This document shows positions 1 to 9,090 of a stretch of DNA of 64,000 nucleotides, piece by piece. Both the position numbers and the translations under genes were made by a program. Position 1 is the stretch's first letter. The number at the start of each line of letters is the position of its first letter. This DNA is from Lachnospiraceae bacterium UBA1818. GTDB lineage: Bacteria; Bacillota; Clostridia; Lachnospirales; Lachnospiraceae. Below the pieces are notes generated by a model that saw nothing but the letters and a program-made list of their open reading frames with translations, was not told the origin of the DNA and made no database searches. The DNA is taken from positions 1 through 64,000 of the forward strand of contig CAJFQZ010000001.1 in assembly GCA_904419285.1 (NCBI GenBank), read 5' to 3'.

Positions 1-41
1 TGATACGGCACCAGTTTCGTGTATTTTTTCAGTTTTATCAT
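1..41 (-). CDS. Possible start of an unidentified gene (runs off left edge)
   Basis: An ATG on the minus strand at 41 opens a frame of 13 codons (MIKLKKYTKLVPY) that leaves the window. It lies 18 bases downstream of the putP stop codon and has no strong ribosome binding site. The basic and hydrophobic start could belong to a membrane protein, but no family can be assigned from so little sequence. Confidence 0.3.
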   Translation of the reverse strand, partial: MIKLKKYTKLVPY

Positions 42-59
42 CTAAACCGGAAAACAGAT

Positions 60-1619
60 CTATCTCGCAGCTTTGCTCTGCACTTCCTCAAATTCCCTCT
101 TTATTTCTTCAGACGGCTCAGGCGTCAGCAGAGACACCGCCACGATACAGATGCAGGAGAAGACGAACGCCGGGAGCAGTTCGTAGATGTCCCACATGCC
201 GCCCAGCGGACGGATGAGGAGATTCCACACGAACACCATTCCAGCGCCGCCGATCATCCCTGCGACCGCTCCTTCACGCGTAGTGCGCTTCCAGAACAGG
301 CTGAAGAGCATCAGCGGTCCGAAGGTGGCTCCGAATCCCGCCCAGGCAAAGCTTACGATCGTAAAGATGACACTGTTCTCATCCAGCGCGATAATGATCG
401 CAACGACCGCGATCAGAAGCAGTGTAAGCCTTGAGACATTCAGCACTTCCCTGTCAGAAGCTTTCCTGCGGAACAGTCCCTGATAGATATTCTTAGCAAA
501 TGCCGATGCAGCGATCAGAAGATAGGAATCTGAAGAACTGATCGTCGCGGCAAGGATGCCCGCCATCACAAATCCCGCAATGAGCGGCGGGAGCAGGTTC
601 GTCGCCAGAAGGATGAACACGTTCTCCGCCTCGGAAGAGGTAGTCAGCGCCGTCGGATAGAGCGTTCTTCCGACCAGGCCGATGAACACTGCAATAAAAA
701 GCGAGATCAGCACCCACACTGTTGCAATGCGGCGGGAACGCTTCAGCTCGTCCTCGTGACGGATCGCCATGAACCGCAGCAGCACCTGAGGCACTCCGAA
801 ATATCCAAGTCCCCATGCAAGCGCTGATGCGATCGTGAGGAAGCTGTACTTGGCCGCCTCTCCGAAGACCGGCTGTCCGCCTGCCACCTGCTGTACCCCG
901 TCCACTGTCTCCGGGGTCGCGATTCCGAAGAAATCGAGGAATCCGGGAATCGACTGTGCATTCTCGATCACTGCTCCCAGACCTCCCGCTGAGACAGTAC
1001 CGACACAGACAATCACTCCCAGTGCTACGATCATCACGATCGCCTGCATGAAGTCTGAGGCGCTCTCAGCGAGGAAACCTCCGATGATCGTATAGATCAG
1101 CACGAACACCGCGCCTACGATCATCATCGGGACATACGGCATGTCGAACAGAGTAGAGAAAAGTTTGCCGCAGGTCACAAGACAGCTTGCCGCATAAACC
1201 GTGAAGAAGATCAGGATAAATACTGCAGCGATCGTCATTATGACCTTGCGCTTTTCATGAAAACGATTGGAGAAATACTCCGGAAGCGTGATCGCATTCC
1301 CCGCCTTCTCGCTGTATCTGCGCAGGCGCTTTGAAACAATCAGCCAGTTGATGTAGGTTCCTGCTGCCAGACCGATCGCTGTCCATGCGGCATCCGCAAT
1401 ACCGCACCAGTACGCCACGCCCGGCAGACCCATGAGCAGCCAGCCGGACATGTCCGACGCCTCGGCGCTCATCGCCGTCACCCAGGGGCCCAGGCTTCTT
1501 CCCCCGAGAAAATATGCATCTGAGCTTGCGTTCGCCTTTTTTGCAAAGGTAACGCCTAGAATGATGACTGCCGCCATGTAGATGATCATGGCAACCAGTA
1601 TCTGCAATGTGTCTCCCAT
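60..1619 (-). CDS. putP: Sodium/proline symporter (SSS family)
   Basis: The 519-residue protein has the usual length and hydrophobicity of PutP, with about 13 predicted membrane segments. Near the N-terminus it carries the family signature around ASDMSGWLLMGLPG (residues 52-65), in the first of the two inverted LeuT-fold repeats that hold the sodium site. The family imports proline with Na+. Substrate choice within SSS cannot be fixed by eye, but the overall match to PutP is strong. The start has a GGATAATATGGA leader sequence. A sigma-A-like promoter lies about 140 bases upstream, so the gene is probably transcribed alone or with the partial gene at the left edge. The C-terminus is a short charged tail (PSEEIKREFEEVQ). 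Confidence 0.88.
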   Translation of the reverse strand: MGDTLQILVAMIIYMAAVIILGVTFAKKANASSDAYFLGGRSLGPWVTAMSAEASDMSGWLLMGLPGVAYWCGIADAAWTAIGLAAGTYINWLIVSKRLRRYSEKAGNAITLPEYFSNRFHEKRKVIMTIAAVFILIFFTVYAASCLVTCGKLFSTLFDMPYVPMMIVGAVFVLIYTIIGGFLAESASDFMQAIVMIVALGVIVCVGTVSAGGLGAVIENAQSIPGFLDFFGIATPETVDGVQQVAGGQPVFGEAAKYSFLTIASALAWGLGYFGVPQVLLRFMAIRHEDELKRSRRIATVWVLISLFIAVFIGLVGRTLYPTALTTSSEAENVFILLATNLLPPLIAGFVMAGILAATISSSDSYLLIAASAFAKNIYQGLFRRKASDREVLNVSRLTLLLIAVVAIIIALDENSVIFTIVSFAWAGFGATFGPLMLFSLFWKRTTREGAVAGMIGGAGMVFVWNLLIRPLGGMWDIYELLPAFVFSCICIVAVSLLTPEPSEEIKREFEEVQSKAAR

Positions 1620-1754
1620 TCCATATTATCCTTTCTGTATTCCGCACCGGCTCATTACCGGCGCTTTTTATTATTCATGCCTTGTCTGAAGAATGCTCAG
1701 GTCCTGGAATCTGAGGGACGCCTCTGCACTCTCCCCGGGCACAATATGGAACTA

Positions 1755-1783
1755 ATTATAAACAAAACATAAAGTTTTGGCAA
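1755..1783 (-). promoter_or_regulatory. Promoter of putP
   Basis: On the minus strand, TTGCCA (1783-1778) and a perfect TATAAT (1760-1755) are separated by exactly 17 bases. They face putP, whose start is 136 bases downstream, leaving a fairly long leader. Confidence 0.7.
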
Positions 1784-1828
1784 TGTTTACTTTATATTTA
1801 TGCAAAAAACTTTTCTATAATATGCAAA

Positions 1829-1857
1829 AAGCGACAGCCGGAAAACCGGCTGCCGCT
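1829..1857 (-). terminator. Rho-independent terminator of galE
   Basis: The stem GCAGCCGG / CCGGCTGtc with a TTTT loop is followed on the minus strand by a T-run. It sits 18 bases past the galE stop codon. Confidence 0.75.
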
Positions 1858-1874
1858 CAAAAAACAATCTGTAA

Positions 1875-2891
1875 TTATCCTTCGTATCCGTTCGGGTTCT
1901 GGCTCTGCCATCTCCAGGAGTCCTCGCACATCTCCTCAAGACCTCTCTCTGCTACCCAGTGAAGCTCGTTCTTTGCCTTTGTCGCGTCACAGTAGCATGT
2001 CGCGATATCGCCCGGGCGGCGCGGTTTGATCTGATACGGGATCTCTTTTCCGCATGCCTTGCTGAATGCCTTGACCATATCGAGTACGGAATATCCGTTT
2101 CCTGTTCCCAGGTTGTAGACAGATACTCCCGCCTTCTCTTTCAGTTTCTCAACTGCGCGGACATGGCCGATCGCAAGGTCTACTACATGGATGTAGTCGC
2201 GGACACCTGTTCCATCCGGTGTGTCATAGTCGTCACCGAATACTCCGAGGCACTCAAGTTTTCCGATCGCAACCTGTGTGATATACGGGATCAGGTTGTT
2301 CGGGATTCCCTTCGGATCCTCTCCGATCAGACCGCTCTTATGTGCTCCGATCGGGTTGAAGTAACGGAGCAGGACAACATTCCATTCCGGATCTGCTGTG
2401 TGAAGATCTGTCAGGATCTGCTCAAGCATCCACTTTGTCCATCCGTACGGATTGGTGCAGGTTCCCTTCGGGCATTCCTCTGTGATCGGAATGAACGCCG
2501 GATCTCCGTAAACCGTAGCTGAAGAGCTGAAAATGATATCCTTCACGCCGTGATTTCTCATCACATCACAGAGTGTGATCGTTCCGCCGATATTGTTCTC
2601 ATAATACTCCAGCGGCTTTGCAACAGACTCGCCGACCGCCTTCAGTCCTGCGAAATGGATGACACATTCTACATCTTCTTTGTCGAAGACTTCGTTAAGG
2701 CCCTCTCTGTCGCGGATGTCTACTTTATAGAATTTTAAATCTTTTCCTGTGATCTGTTTCACTCTCTCAAGTGATATCTCTGAAGCATTATAAAGATTGT
2801 CCACTACCACAACCTCATATCCTGCGTTCAGCAGTTCCACACATGTGTGGCTTCCGATGAATCCGGCGCCGCCGGTTACTAAAATTGCCAT
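1875..2891 (-). CDS. galE: UDP-glucose/UDP-GlcNAc 4-epimerase
   Basis: This is a 338-residue short-chain dehydrogenase-type epimerase. The N-terminal NAD site is [11 protein letters not shown]. The catalytic Ser/Thr is in SSSATVYG and the YxxxK pair is in NPYGWTKW. The start is the ATG at 2891, preceded by GAAGGAGGAAACGAT; a longer in-frame reading to 2981 has no such signal. The enzyme interconverts UDP-glucose and UDP-galactose, and often the N-acetylated forms. It lies downstream of the N-acetylhexosamine kinase and uridylyltransferase genes on the same strand. This is the LnpB-LnpC-LnpD gene set known from bifidobacteria, so here it probably closes the UDP-hexose cycle of LNB/GNB catabolism. 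The 172-base gap to the kinase gene may hold its own promoter. Confidence 0.93.
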   Translation of the reverse strand: MAILVTGGAGFIGSHTCVELLNAGYEVVVVDNLYNASEISLERVKQITGKDLKFYKVDIRDREGLNEVFDKEDVECVIHFAGLKAVGESVAKPLEYYENNIGGTITLCDVMRNHGVKDIIFSSSATVYGDPAFIPITEECPKGTCTNPYGWTKWMLEQILTDLHTADPEWNVVLLRYFNPIGAHKSGLIGEDPKGIPNNLIPYITQVAIGKLECLGVFGDDYDTPDGTGVRDYIHVVDLAIGHVRAVEKLKEKAGVSVYNLGTGNGYSVLDMVKAFSKACGKEIPYQIKPRRPGDIATCYCDATKAKNELHWVAERGLEEMCEDSWRWQSQNPNGYEG

Positions 2892-3063
2892 ATCGTTTCC
2901 TCCTTCAACTGTGTGATTTTCAATTGTTCCACTGCGCAGCTCACGGGATCTTCTCTCCCGTTCACATTCACAGTATAGCATAATCTCCGGGGGAATGCTT
3001 TATACTTTTAGACCATCTTATGGTAAAAATGTTGCATGATCCCCTTTTTACGCACACCGGATG

Positions 3064-4176
3064 CTACTGATATTTCTTAACGATCTCCTGCATCGTATCC
3101 CATTTTGCTTCCATGTCCTCAACCAGCTTGAACTGGGTGCGGCATCTGTCGAGGTTGTGTCCCTCTCTGTGGATCTTGAAATAATGGTCGCCCTCGAGAT
3201 AGTCTGTCAAAAATCTCATGCCGCACTCAAAGGTCATCACCTTTGCGCCCATGGGAAGAAGCTCTACCTCTCTCTGAGTCAGCCTTCCGCCGCAGCCCTC
3301 AAGGAACCCTTTTACATAGATCTCAAACAGGTCCATGCTGCAGGACACCTTACTCAGGTCCGGCTCATCCTCTGCCGCCGTGCTTGCGCCAAAGCGGATG
3401 GAATCTCCGAAATCATTCATAGCCAGTCCCGGCATAACCGTGTCAAGGTCGATCACACAGATTCCCTTTCCTGTGATATTGTCGATCATGATATTATTCA
3501 GCTTCGTATCATTGTGAGTAACACGCAGCGGGATCTCCCCTTTTGCCTGCAGGTCACCAAATACATTTGCAACGTCTTCGTGAGCGAGCACGAAATCGAT
3601 CTCTTTCTGTACGTCCGCCGCGCGTCCGCATACGTCCTTCTCCACAGCCTCCTTGAACACCTGGAATCTCGCCTTAGTGTCATGGAATCCCTTGATCGTC
3701 TCGTGAAGCGTCTCTGCCGGATAGTCTGCCAGAAGTCTCTGGAAATGTCCGAATGCGACTGCACTCTCATAGAAGTCTTCCGGTTTCTCCACCTGATCAT
3801 AGCTTGTCGCATCTGTTATAAATATGTAGGATCTCCAGTACTCTCCCTGAGAATCCACAAAATACTGCTTTCCATCCTTCGCCGGTATCAGGTTCAGTGT
3901 CTCTCTGTCCGGATCCCCGCCGTTCTCAATAATCTTCTCGCGCAGATAGGATGTCACTCCCACCACGTTCTCCATCAGTTCTTCCGGATTTGTGAAGATC
4001 TCTTTGTTCATTCTCTGAAGGATGACTTTCAGCCTTCCCATCTTTCCGATCTCGAATACGAGCAGATACGTATCATTGATATGTCCGCTTCCGTAAGGCT
4101 GCCAGCTGAGCAGCTTTCCCTCGTACTCAAAGTTATTGATCGCTTCATTTATCTGTGCCTCTGTTACACGTCCCAT
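3064..4176 (-). CDS. nahK: N-acetylhexosamine 1-kinase (LnpB/NahK-type phosphotransferase)
   Basis: The 370-residue cytoplasmic protein has the aminoglycoside-phosphotransferase/choline-kinase fold. The N-terminal lobe contains GSGHINDTY, the catalytic loop is VTHNDTKLNN (catalytic Asp plus metal-binding Asn), and the metal-binding Asp is in CVIDLDTVMPG. NahK phosphorylates GlcNAc/GalNAc at C1 with ATP, a step that follows GH112 phosphorolysis. The ATG at 4176 is chosen because GGGAGGA precedes it at good distance; upstream frame extension overlaps the preceding gene. It begins 2 bases after the uridylyltransferase stop codon, so the two are translationally linked. The family includes annotations such as mucin desulfatase, a misnomer; the sequence is a kinase. 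Confidence 0.85.
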   Translation of the reverse strand: MGRVTEAQINEAINNFEYEGKLLSWQPYGSGHINDTYLLVFEIGKMGRLKVILQRMNKEIFTNPEELMENVVGVTSYLREKIIENGGDPDRETLNLIPAKDGKQYFVDSQGEYWRSYIFITDATSYDQVEKPEDFYESAVAFGHFQRLLADYPAETLHETIKGFHDTKARFQVFKEAVEKDVCGRAADVQKEIDFVLAHEDVANVFGDLQAKGEIPLRVTHNDTKLNNIMIDNITGKGICVIDLDTVMPGLAMNDFGDSIRFGASTAAEDEPDLSKVSCSMDLFEIYVKGFLEGCGGRLTQREVELLPMGAKVMTFECGMRFLTDYLEGDHYFKIHREGHNLDRCRTQFKLVEDMEAKWDTMQEIVKKYQ

Positions 4177-4178
4177 TC

Positions 4179-5102
4179 TTATTCCTCCCAAAGTTTCTGC
4201 GGATACACGCCTGCATCTTTCAGTTCCTGCATGGCAGCAACGACTACCGGCTTGTCCTCCTTGTATGTCACGCCGTACCACTTATCCTCTGATTCAAGGA
4301 CTGCCACTGTCGCGCGGTCTTCCTCGAGAAGTCTGCTGACAACAGACGGAAGGAAGTACTCACATTTCAGCGGATTCTCCTTCAGTCCTTTTTCCAGGAA
4401 TGCCGGGAACTCAGCCTGGATCTCATCAAGGATACTTCTTGTAAATCCCCACATGTTCATGGATACCAGTGTGTCTCCGTCCACATCCACCCATGTCTCT
4501 CCATCGTCCTCGGAATAAGCGATGCCGCCGTCCCGTTTCTCGATCCTTGTACGCTCTGTCACTTTGACAAGTTCCTTGTTCTCGTTCAGCTCGCAGATTC
4601 CTCTTGCCACATGTCCGTTGTCTGTGACTGTGTTCTTCAAGCGGTAGCCAACCATTGTATAGCGGTACTTGTCATCATCCTCATGAGTCGTAAGATAATT
4701 GTAGATCACTTCGAAAGCATGCTTTCCATAATAATCATCTGCGTTGATAACAGCAAACGGTCCGTCGATCAGATCGATCGCGCTGAGGACTGCATGTGCT
4801 GTACCCCAGGGTTTCACACGTCCTTCCGGCACTTCGAATCCCTCCGGGATGTTGTGCAGATCCTGGAACGCGTATTCCACATCCATGATCTTCGCCATTC
4901 TGTCTCCGACAGCCTCTTTAAAATCTGCCTCATTCTCTTTCTTGATGATAAAGATGACCTTTTCAAATCCTGCCCTCTTTGCATCAAAAATAGAGAAATC
5001 CATAATGATATGTCCTTCTTTGTCCACAGGGTCGATCTGCTTCAGTCCGCCGTACCTGCTTCCCATACCTGCCGCCATAATCACCAAAACCGGTTTCTTC
5101 AT
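4179..5102 (-). CDS. Sugar-1-phosphate uridylyltransferase (LnpC-like nucleotidyltransferase)
   Basis: This is a 307-residue GT-A fold nucleotidyltransferase. The N-terminal nucleotide loop is MAAGMGSRYGGLKQI, and NADDYYG carries the metal-binding Asp. It lacks the left-handed helix domain of GlmU. The start at 5102 follows GGAGGGAGAAAG; the longer frame from 5129 overlaps that site. In bifidobacteria the corresponding gene (lnpC) makes UDP-hexose from hexose-1-phosphate and UTP in the LNB/GNB pathway. Here it sits directly ahead of nahK and galE, so the same role with GlcNAc-1-P, GalNAc-1-P or Gal-1-P is likely. The exact sugar specificity is inferred. It is divergent from an AraC regulator. 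Confidence 0.82.
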   Translation of the reverse strand: MKKPVLVIMAAGMGSRYGGLKQIDPVDKEGHIIMDFSIFDAKRAGFEKVIFIIKKENEADFKEAVGDRMAKIMDVEYAFQDLHNIPEGFEVPEGRVKPWGTAHAVLSAIDLIDGPFAVINADDYYGKHAFEVIYNYLTTHEDDDKYRYTMVGYRLKNTVTDNGHVARGICELNENKELVKVTERTRIEKRDGGIAYSEDDGETWVDVDGDTLVSMNMWGFTRSILDEIQAEFPAFLEKGLKENPLKCEYFLPSVVSRLLEEDRATVAVLESEDKWYGVTYKEDKPVVVAAMQELKDAGVYPQKLWEE

Positions 5103-5238
5103 CTTTCTTCTCCCTCCTGTTTTCTTCATAAAATCTGACTGTTGGGAACTTTTTGTTCGCTGATTTTATTGTATGACAAATGTGTACAAAAATCTTTATC
5201 CGATATTTCTTTTCATTTGCACAATCTGCCTTTTCATT

Positions 5239-5267
5239 TTGCATTTTTGTTTTATTTGTTGTATGAT
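5239..5267 (+). promoter_or_regulatory. Promoter of the first AraC regulator
   Basis: TTGCAT (5239-5244) and TATGAT (5262-5267) are spaced 17 bases apart, followed by AAAGGAGG at 5282-5289 and the ATG at 5301. The region is shared with the divergent uridylyltransferase operon. Confidence 0.6.
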
Positions 5268-5300
5268 TATGACAAATGGAAAAAGGAGGTTTATGACATC

Positions 5301-6287
5301 ATGCAGTACCAGGGACTTACATTCACAGATGACCTTCATATTGAGGAGCTGTTCTCGCTTCATTACTTTGAATATATGAGCACCTTCTCCTTTCCGGGTG
5401 AATCTCATGACTTCTGGGAATTCATCTGCGTTGACAAGGGAGAAGTGACGATCGGGGCAGATGAGGCTGTACATACTCTGAAAAGGGGACAGATCGCCTT
5501 CCATAAGCCGAATGAATTTCACTGGGTCAGAGCCAACGGAAATGTTGCCCCGAATCTGATCGTGATTTCCTTTTCCTGTCGAAGCCCGATGATGGATTTT
5601 TTCCGCGATAAAATACTGAACGTCGAGGAGGCGGAACGCCGCATTCTCGCCAGGACGATCACGGAGGCCGGGAATTATCTGGAAGGGCGCCTGGACGATC
5701 CGTATCAGACAACGCTGAAAGCCAGAAAGGACGCCTCCCCGGCTTCCGGACAGCTCATCCGCATCTATCTGGAGCAGCTTCTGATCAGCCTCTACCGGCG
5801 CTGCAGCGGCATCTCAGGCAGTCTGCAGAAGGGATCTGACCAGCTTCCGGACAAGACGATCAAAGAAAACAATGACACTGAACTGTTCAATCAGATCACT
5901 GCCTATCTGAGCCAGAATCTCTCGGAGCACATAACCATCGAGAAGATCTGCCGGGATAATCTGATCGGGCGCTCCCAGCTGCAGAAGCTATTCCAGAAAA
6001 GGAGCGGCGCAGGGATCATCGAGTATTTTTCAGATATGAAGATCGACGCCGCCAAGCAGCTGATCAGGACTGAACAGATGAATTTCACCCAGATTTCTGA
6101 AAAACTGGGGTATTCCTCGATCCACTACTTTTCAAGACAGTTTAAGAAGGTGACCGGCATGACGCCGTCTGAGTACGCTTCCTCCATCAAAGCCATGGCT
6201 GACCGCGACATGGAACAAGGCGTAAAAAATTCACGTAAAAAAGGCTGCCCACACCGCCGGCAGGCTGATGAAAGAAAGACAAAATAG
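5301..6287 (+). CDS. AraC-family transcriptional regulator
   Basis: The 328-residue protein has an N-terminal cupin-like sensor domain (about residues 15-110, including HDFWEFICVDKGEVTIGADE). A C-terminal AraC DNA-binding domain with two helix-turn-helix motifs covers about residues 200-300, with the usual LGYSSIHYFSRQFKKVTGMTP signature. The ATG at 5301 is chosen because GGAGG lies 11 bases upstream and a good promoter precedes it; the open frame extends to 5142 without a signal. It is divergent from the uridylyltransferase-nahK-galE genes, which makes those its likely targets, with a hexosamine-containing sugar as possible inducer. That regulatory role is inferred from position only. A 40-residue basic tail follows the second HTH. 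Confidence 0.85.
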   Translation: MQYQGLTFTDDLHIEELFSLHYFEYMSTFSFPGESHDFWEFICVDKGEVTIGADEAVHTLKRGQIAFHKPNEFHWVRANGNVAPNLIVISFSCRSPMMDFFRDKILNVEEAERRILARTITEAGNYLEGRLDDPYQTTLKARKDASPASGQLIRIYLEQLLISLYRRCSGISGSLQKGSDQLPDKTIKENNDTELFNQITAYLSQNLSEHITIEKICRDNLIGRSQLQKLFQKRSGAGIIEYFSDMKIDAAKQLIRTEQMNFTQISEKLGYSSIHYFSRQFKKVTGMTPSEYASSIKAMADRDMEQGVKNSRKKGCPHRRQADERKTK

Positions 6288-6335
6288 CTCCAGGACGGCA
6301 TCCCCAGTGCCGAATGAGCCGGAGCCTGTAAAGAA

Positions 6336-6376
6336 AAAGCGCATACACCGAGACTTGAGCTCCGTGTATGCGCTTT
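6336..6376. terminator. Bidirectional terminator between convergent genes
   Basis: A 13-bp perfect inverted repeat (AAAGCGCATACAC / GTGTATGCGCTTT) is flanked by A- and T-rich ends. It lies between the convergent AraC and TauE/SafE genes. Confidence 0.8.
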
Positions 6377-6389
6377 TCTCCGCACTTTC

Positions 6390-7184
6390 CTATGCAAGTG
6401 CAAATTTTACCGCATTATATATATTGATTCCAACGATCACGACCATAAGAGCAATAAACAGTTTATTGACGCCCTCCTCATCGATCTTCTTGTTCACCTT
6501 GCTTCCAAGAGTTCCCCCTAAGATACCGCCGATGACCATCGCCAGGAAATAAGAGATCTTGATATCCGGGATCGTACCGGTCACACAAGGCTGCACAAGG
6601 CTGGTGATCTGCGAGAACATGATGATATAGAGCGAACTCAGAGCCGCCTCTTTCGTGCCCATGGAGAAGAAATACGCAAGTACTACAAGGTTGATAGGAC
6701 CTCCGCCGATTCCGAGGAAGCTGGACATGATTCCTAGCAGGATGCCGATCACAAGACAGAGCCAGATCTGTGTGTACTGTTTCGTATGTATCTTCTTTTT
6801 ATTGATCGTATAGATCAGCGTTCCCAGCGTGATGATGATCAGCACGATTGCCTGTGTCATTCCGACCAGGTTCTCATTGCCTACAGCGGATTTGAGCATC
6901 TGAAACATACTCTTTCCCATGACACCTCCGGCTGCTGCTCCCACCGCGAGTCCTGTAGCGGTGCGCACATTGAGCTTTGCCGATTTTGCACGGATGTTCT
7001 TGTATACGGAAACGACTGACATGGCAAGCACGGTACAGCCGGACAGAAAACTGATGCTGCTGACGCTCATGACTCCGACAGCGTCAAGCACCGGCTTGAT
7101 AATGACGCCTCCGCCAATCCCGCAGATCGATCCTGCGATCGACGACAGAATACTCACCGCAAAAAAAATAAACACCATTACCAT
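6390..7184 (-). CDS. TauE/SafE-family anion exporter
   Basis: The 264-residue membrane protein has about eight predicted segments in two halves. Each half contains the family glycine motif: SICGIGGGVI near the start and SFLGIGGGPIN in the middle. TauE/SafE proteins export sulfite, sulfoacetate or related anions. The start at 7184 is preceded by GGGAGAAG; the frame continues to 7211 but that extension covers the ribosome binding site. The gene is divergent from a sulfatase gene, so export of sulfate or sulfite released from sulfated glycans is an attractive role, but this rests on context. Substrates of the family are not predictable from sequence. Confidence 0.8.
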   Translation of the reverse strand: MVMVFIFFAVSILSSIAGSICGIGGGVIIKPVLDAVGVMSVSSISFLSGCTVLAMSVVSVYKNIRAKSAKLNVRTATGLAVGAAAGGVMGKSMFQMLKSAVGNENLVGMTQAIVLIIITLGTLIYTINKKKIHTKQYTQIWLCLVIGILLGIMSSFLGIGGGPINLVVLAYFFSMGTKEAALSSLYIIMFSQITSLVQPCVTGTIPDIKISYFLAMVIGGILGGTLGSKVNKKIDEEGVNKLFIALMVVIVGINIYNAVKFALA

Positions 7185-7420
7185 ATGACTTCTCCCTTCT
7201 CTTCTGCACACTTTCTCTCTAAATTTCGATTATTCTTACTATAGCTCATTTTTTTTCCGCCTGCTAGCCGTTCGTTGTCTTTTTTTATATATATCCTGTC
7301 TTTTTGTCTGTGCACGTCCCGCCTCATTCAACACAATTTTCTTTCATCTTTCCTTGCTTTTCCCTCCAACTTGTATTATGGTGGTCTATATAGACATGAA
7401 GACAAGGAGTGGAAAACACT

Positions 7421-8881
7421 ATGAAACAGCCTAACATTATTCTGATCATGACAGATCAGCTCCGCTGGGACTGCCTCGGCTATGCCGGACATCCCGATGT
7501 AAAGACACCTTATCTTGACACGCTCGCCTCAAAAGGAGTGGTCTTCGATCACGCATACAGCGCATGTCCGAGCTGCATTGCCGCGAGAGCCGCGCTGCAC
7601 ACAGGAATGGAGCAGAGCCATCACGGAAGAGTCGGATATGAGGATAATATTCCGTGGAACTATGCGCACACGATGGCAGGTGAGCTCTCCAAAGCCGGAT
7701 ACTACACGCAGTGTGTCGGCAAGATGCATGTTCATCCCCTGAGGAACTATCTGGGATTTGACAATGTCGATCTGCACGACGGGTATCTCCATTCAGCGAG
7801 ATATGGAAGCGTTCCGTACCGCGAATCCCAGTTTGTCGCTGACGATTATTTCTACTGGCTCAAGCAGGAACTGGGAGTTACCGCGGATGTGACGGATACG
7901 GGCATTGACTGCAACAGCTATCTTGCGCGGCCCTGGATGCACGATGAGAAATACCATCCGACCAACTGGGTGACCGAACGCAGTCTTGATTTTCTGCGCC
8001 GCCGAGACCCTCGGAAGCCGTTTTTCCTCATGGCGTCTTACTTAAGGCCCCATCCGCCGTTTGACGCACCGCAGTACTATTTTGATCTATACAAGGACAA
8101 AGAGCTTCGAGCGCCATTTGTCGGCAGCTGGGAGACTGACGAATACCTGAAGCGGGACGGAAGGATCTTTGACTCCAAGACAGGTCCTGTCGATCCTGAG
8201 CTGGCGCGTCAGGCACAGATCGGATATTACGCATGTATCACGCACCTGGATCATCAGATCGGACGGCTCATCATGGCTTTGATCGAGCAGGAGCTCTATG
8301 ACGATTCGATCATCATCTTCACCTCCGATCATGGCGAGGAGCTCTGCGATCATCATATGTTCCGGAAATCCCGCCCATATGAGGGAAGCTGTCATATCCC
8401 GCTGCTCATTTCAGCCGGAAAAAATGTGCTGCCTGAAATAAAATCCTCTTCCGTATGCCACGACGTCGCTGAGCTGCGCGACATCATGCCGACGCTTCTT
8501 GAGATCGCCGGAACAGAAATCCCGGCTTCCGTGGACGGGCACAGCCTGCTCCCGCTGGCCAAGGACCCCGGCTCCACGGCGCGCACATGGCTTCACGGAG
8601 AGCACTCCTACGGAGAATTTTCCAATCACTGGATCGTCACCGAGACAGACAAATACATCTGGTATTCCGAGACCGGTGAGGAACAATACTTCTGTCTGAA
8701 GGAAGATCCTCATGAGCTCATCAACCGAATCGGCGATGCTGGCTGTCAGGACAGGATAAAAGAACTGCGCGGGCATCTGATCGATTCACTAAAAGGCCGC
8801 CTGGAGGGATTCACGGACGGATCGGTCCTGATCACAGGCCGCCCGTATCTGCCCACACTGCCCTCCGCCACTGAAGCTTGA
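7421..8881 (+). CDS. Cytoplasmic Cys-type sulfatase (first of two)
   Basis: This is a 486-residue alkaline-phosphatase-fold sulfatase. The N-terminal metal site is IMTDQLRWD. The formylglycine motif is C52-I-A-A-R56 followed by T61-G62, the C-x-A-x-R variant of the sulfatase signature. A C-terminal metal site is seen in FTSDHGEELCDHH. The active residue is Cys, so it needs the anaerobic maturase encoded at 21666-22781 or an equivalent. No signal peptide precedes the core, so it should act in the cytoplasm on imported sulfated sugars. The ATG at 7421 fits AAGGAG at 7404-7409; a GTG at 7409 overlaps that site. The sulfated substrate (for example 6-sulfo-GlcNAc or 3-sulfo-Gal) cannot be read from the sequence. 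Confidence 0.9.
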   Translation: MKQPNIILIMTDQLRWDCLGYAGHPDVKTPYLDTLASKGVVFDHAYSACPSCIAARAALHTGMEQSHHGRVGYEDNIPWNYAHTMAGELSKAGYYTQCVGKMHVHPLRNYLGFDNVDLHDGYLHSARYGSVPYRESQFVADDYFYWLKQELGVTADVTDTGIDCNSYLARPWMHDEKYHPTNWVTERSLDFLRRRDPRKPFFLMASYLRPHPPFDAPQYYFDLYKDKELRAPFVGSWETDEYLKRDGRIFDSKTGPVDPELARQAQIGYYACITHLDHQIGRLIMALIEQELYDDSIIIFTSDHGEELCDHHMFRKSRPYEGSCHIPLLISAGKNVLPEIKSSSVCHDVAELRDIMPTLLEIAGTEIPASVDGHSLLPLAKDPGSTARTWLHGEHSYGEFSNHWIVTETDKYIWYSETGEEQYFCLKEDPHELINRIGDAGCQDRIKELRGHLIDSLKGRLEGFTDGSVLITGRPYLPTLPSATEA

Positions 8882-8902
8882 AACATTCCTTATACTGTTT
8901 AC

Positions 8903-8937
8903 GAAGCTGTACCACAACGTGTACGGCTTCTTTTTTT
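8903..8937 (+). terminator. Rho-independent terminator of the first sulfatase gene
   Basis: The stem GAAGCTGTAC / GTACGGCTTC (one G-T pair) is followed directly by seven T residues, 21 bases after the stop codon. Confidence 0.85.
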
Positions 8938-8996
8938 CAGACTGTATCCGTCTGCCGTACTATTTTTAAGTTTTTCATGCAATTTTTTTATAATTA

Positions 8997-9026
8997 TTGC
9001 TTTTCTCATACAGGTTATACTATAAT
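8997..9026 (+). promoter_or_regulatory. Promoter of the second AraC regulator
   Basis: TTGCTT (8997-9002) and a perfect TATAAT (9021-9026) are spaced 18 bases apart. They lie ahead of the ribosome binding site at 9078-9083. Confidence 0.7.
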
Positions 9027-9090
9027 GAAGACTACGGGGGAGATTCGCAGCACACCGCATGAAACCAGATTGAAACCGGGAGGTAATAAT

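Noticed and set aside
3061-4518. Long plus-strand frame (485 codons) opposite the nahK gene
   Set aside because: It is antisense to a clear kinase gene and its uridylyltransferase neighbour, has low-complexity His/Ser/Leu-rich translation, no family resemblance and no ribosome binding site.
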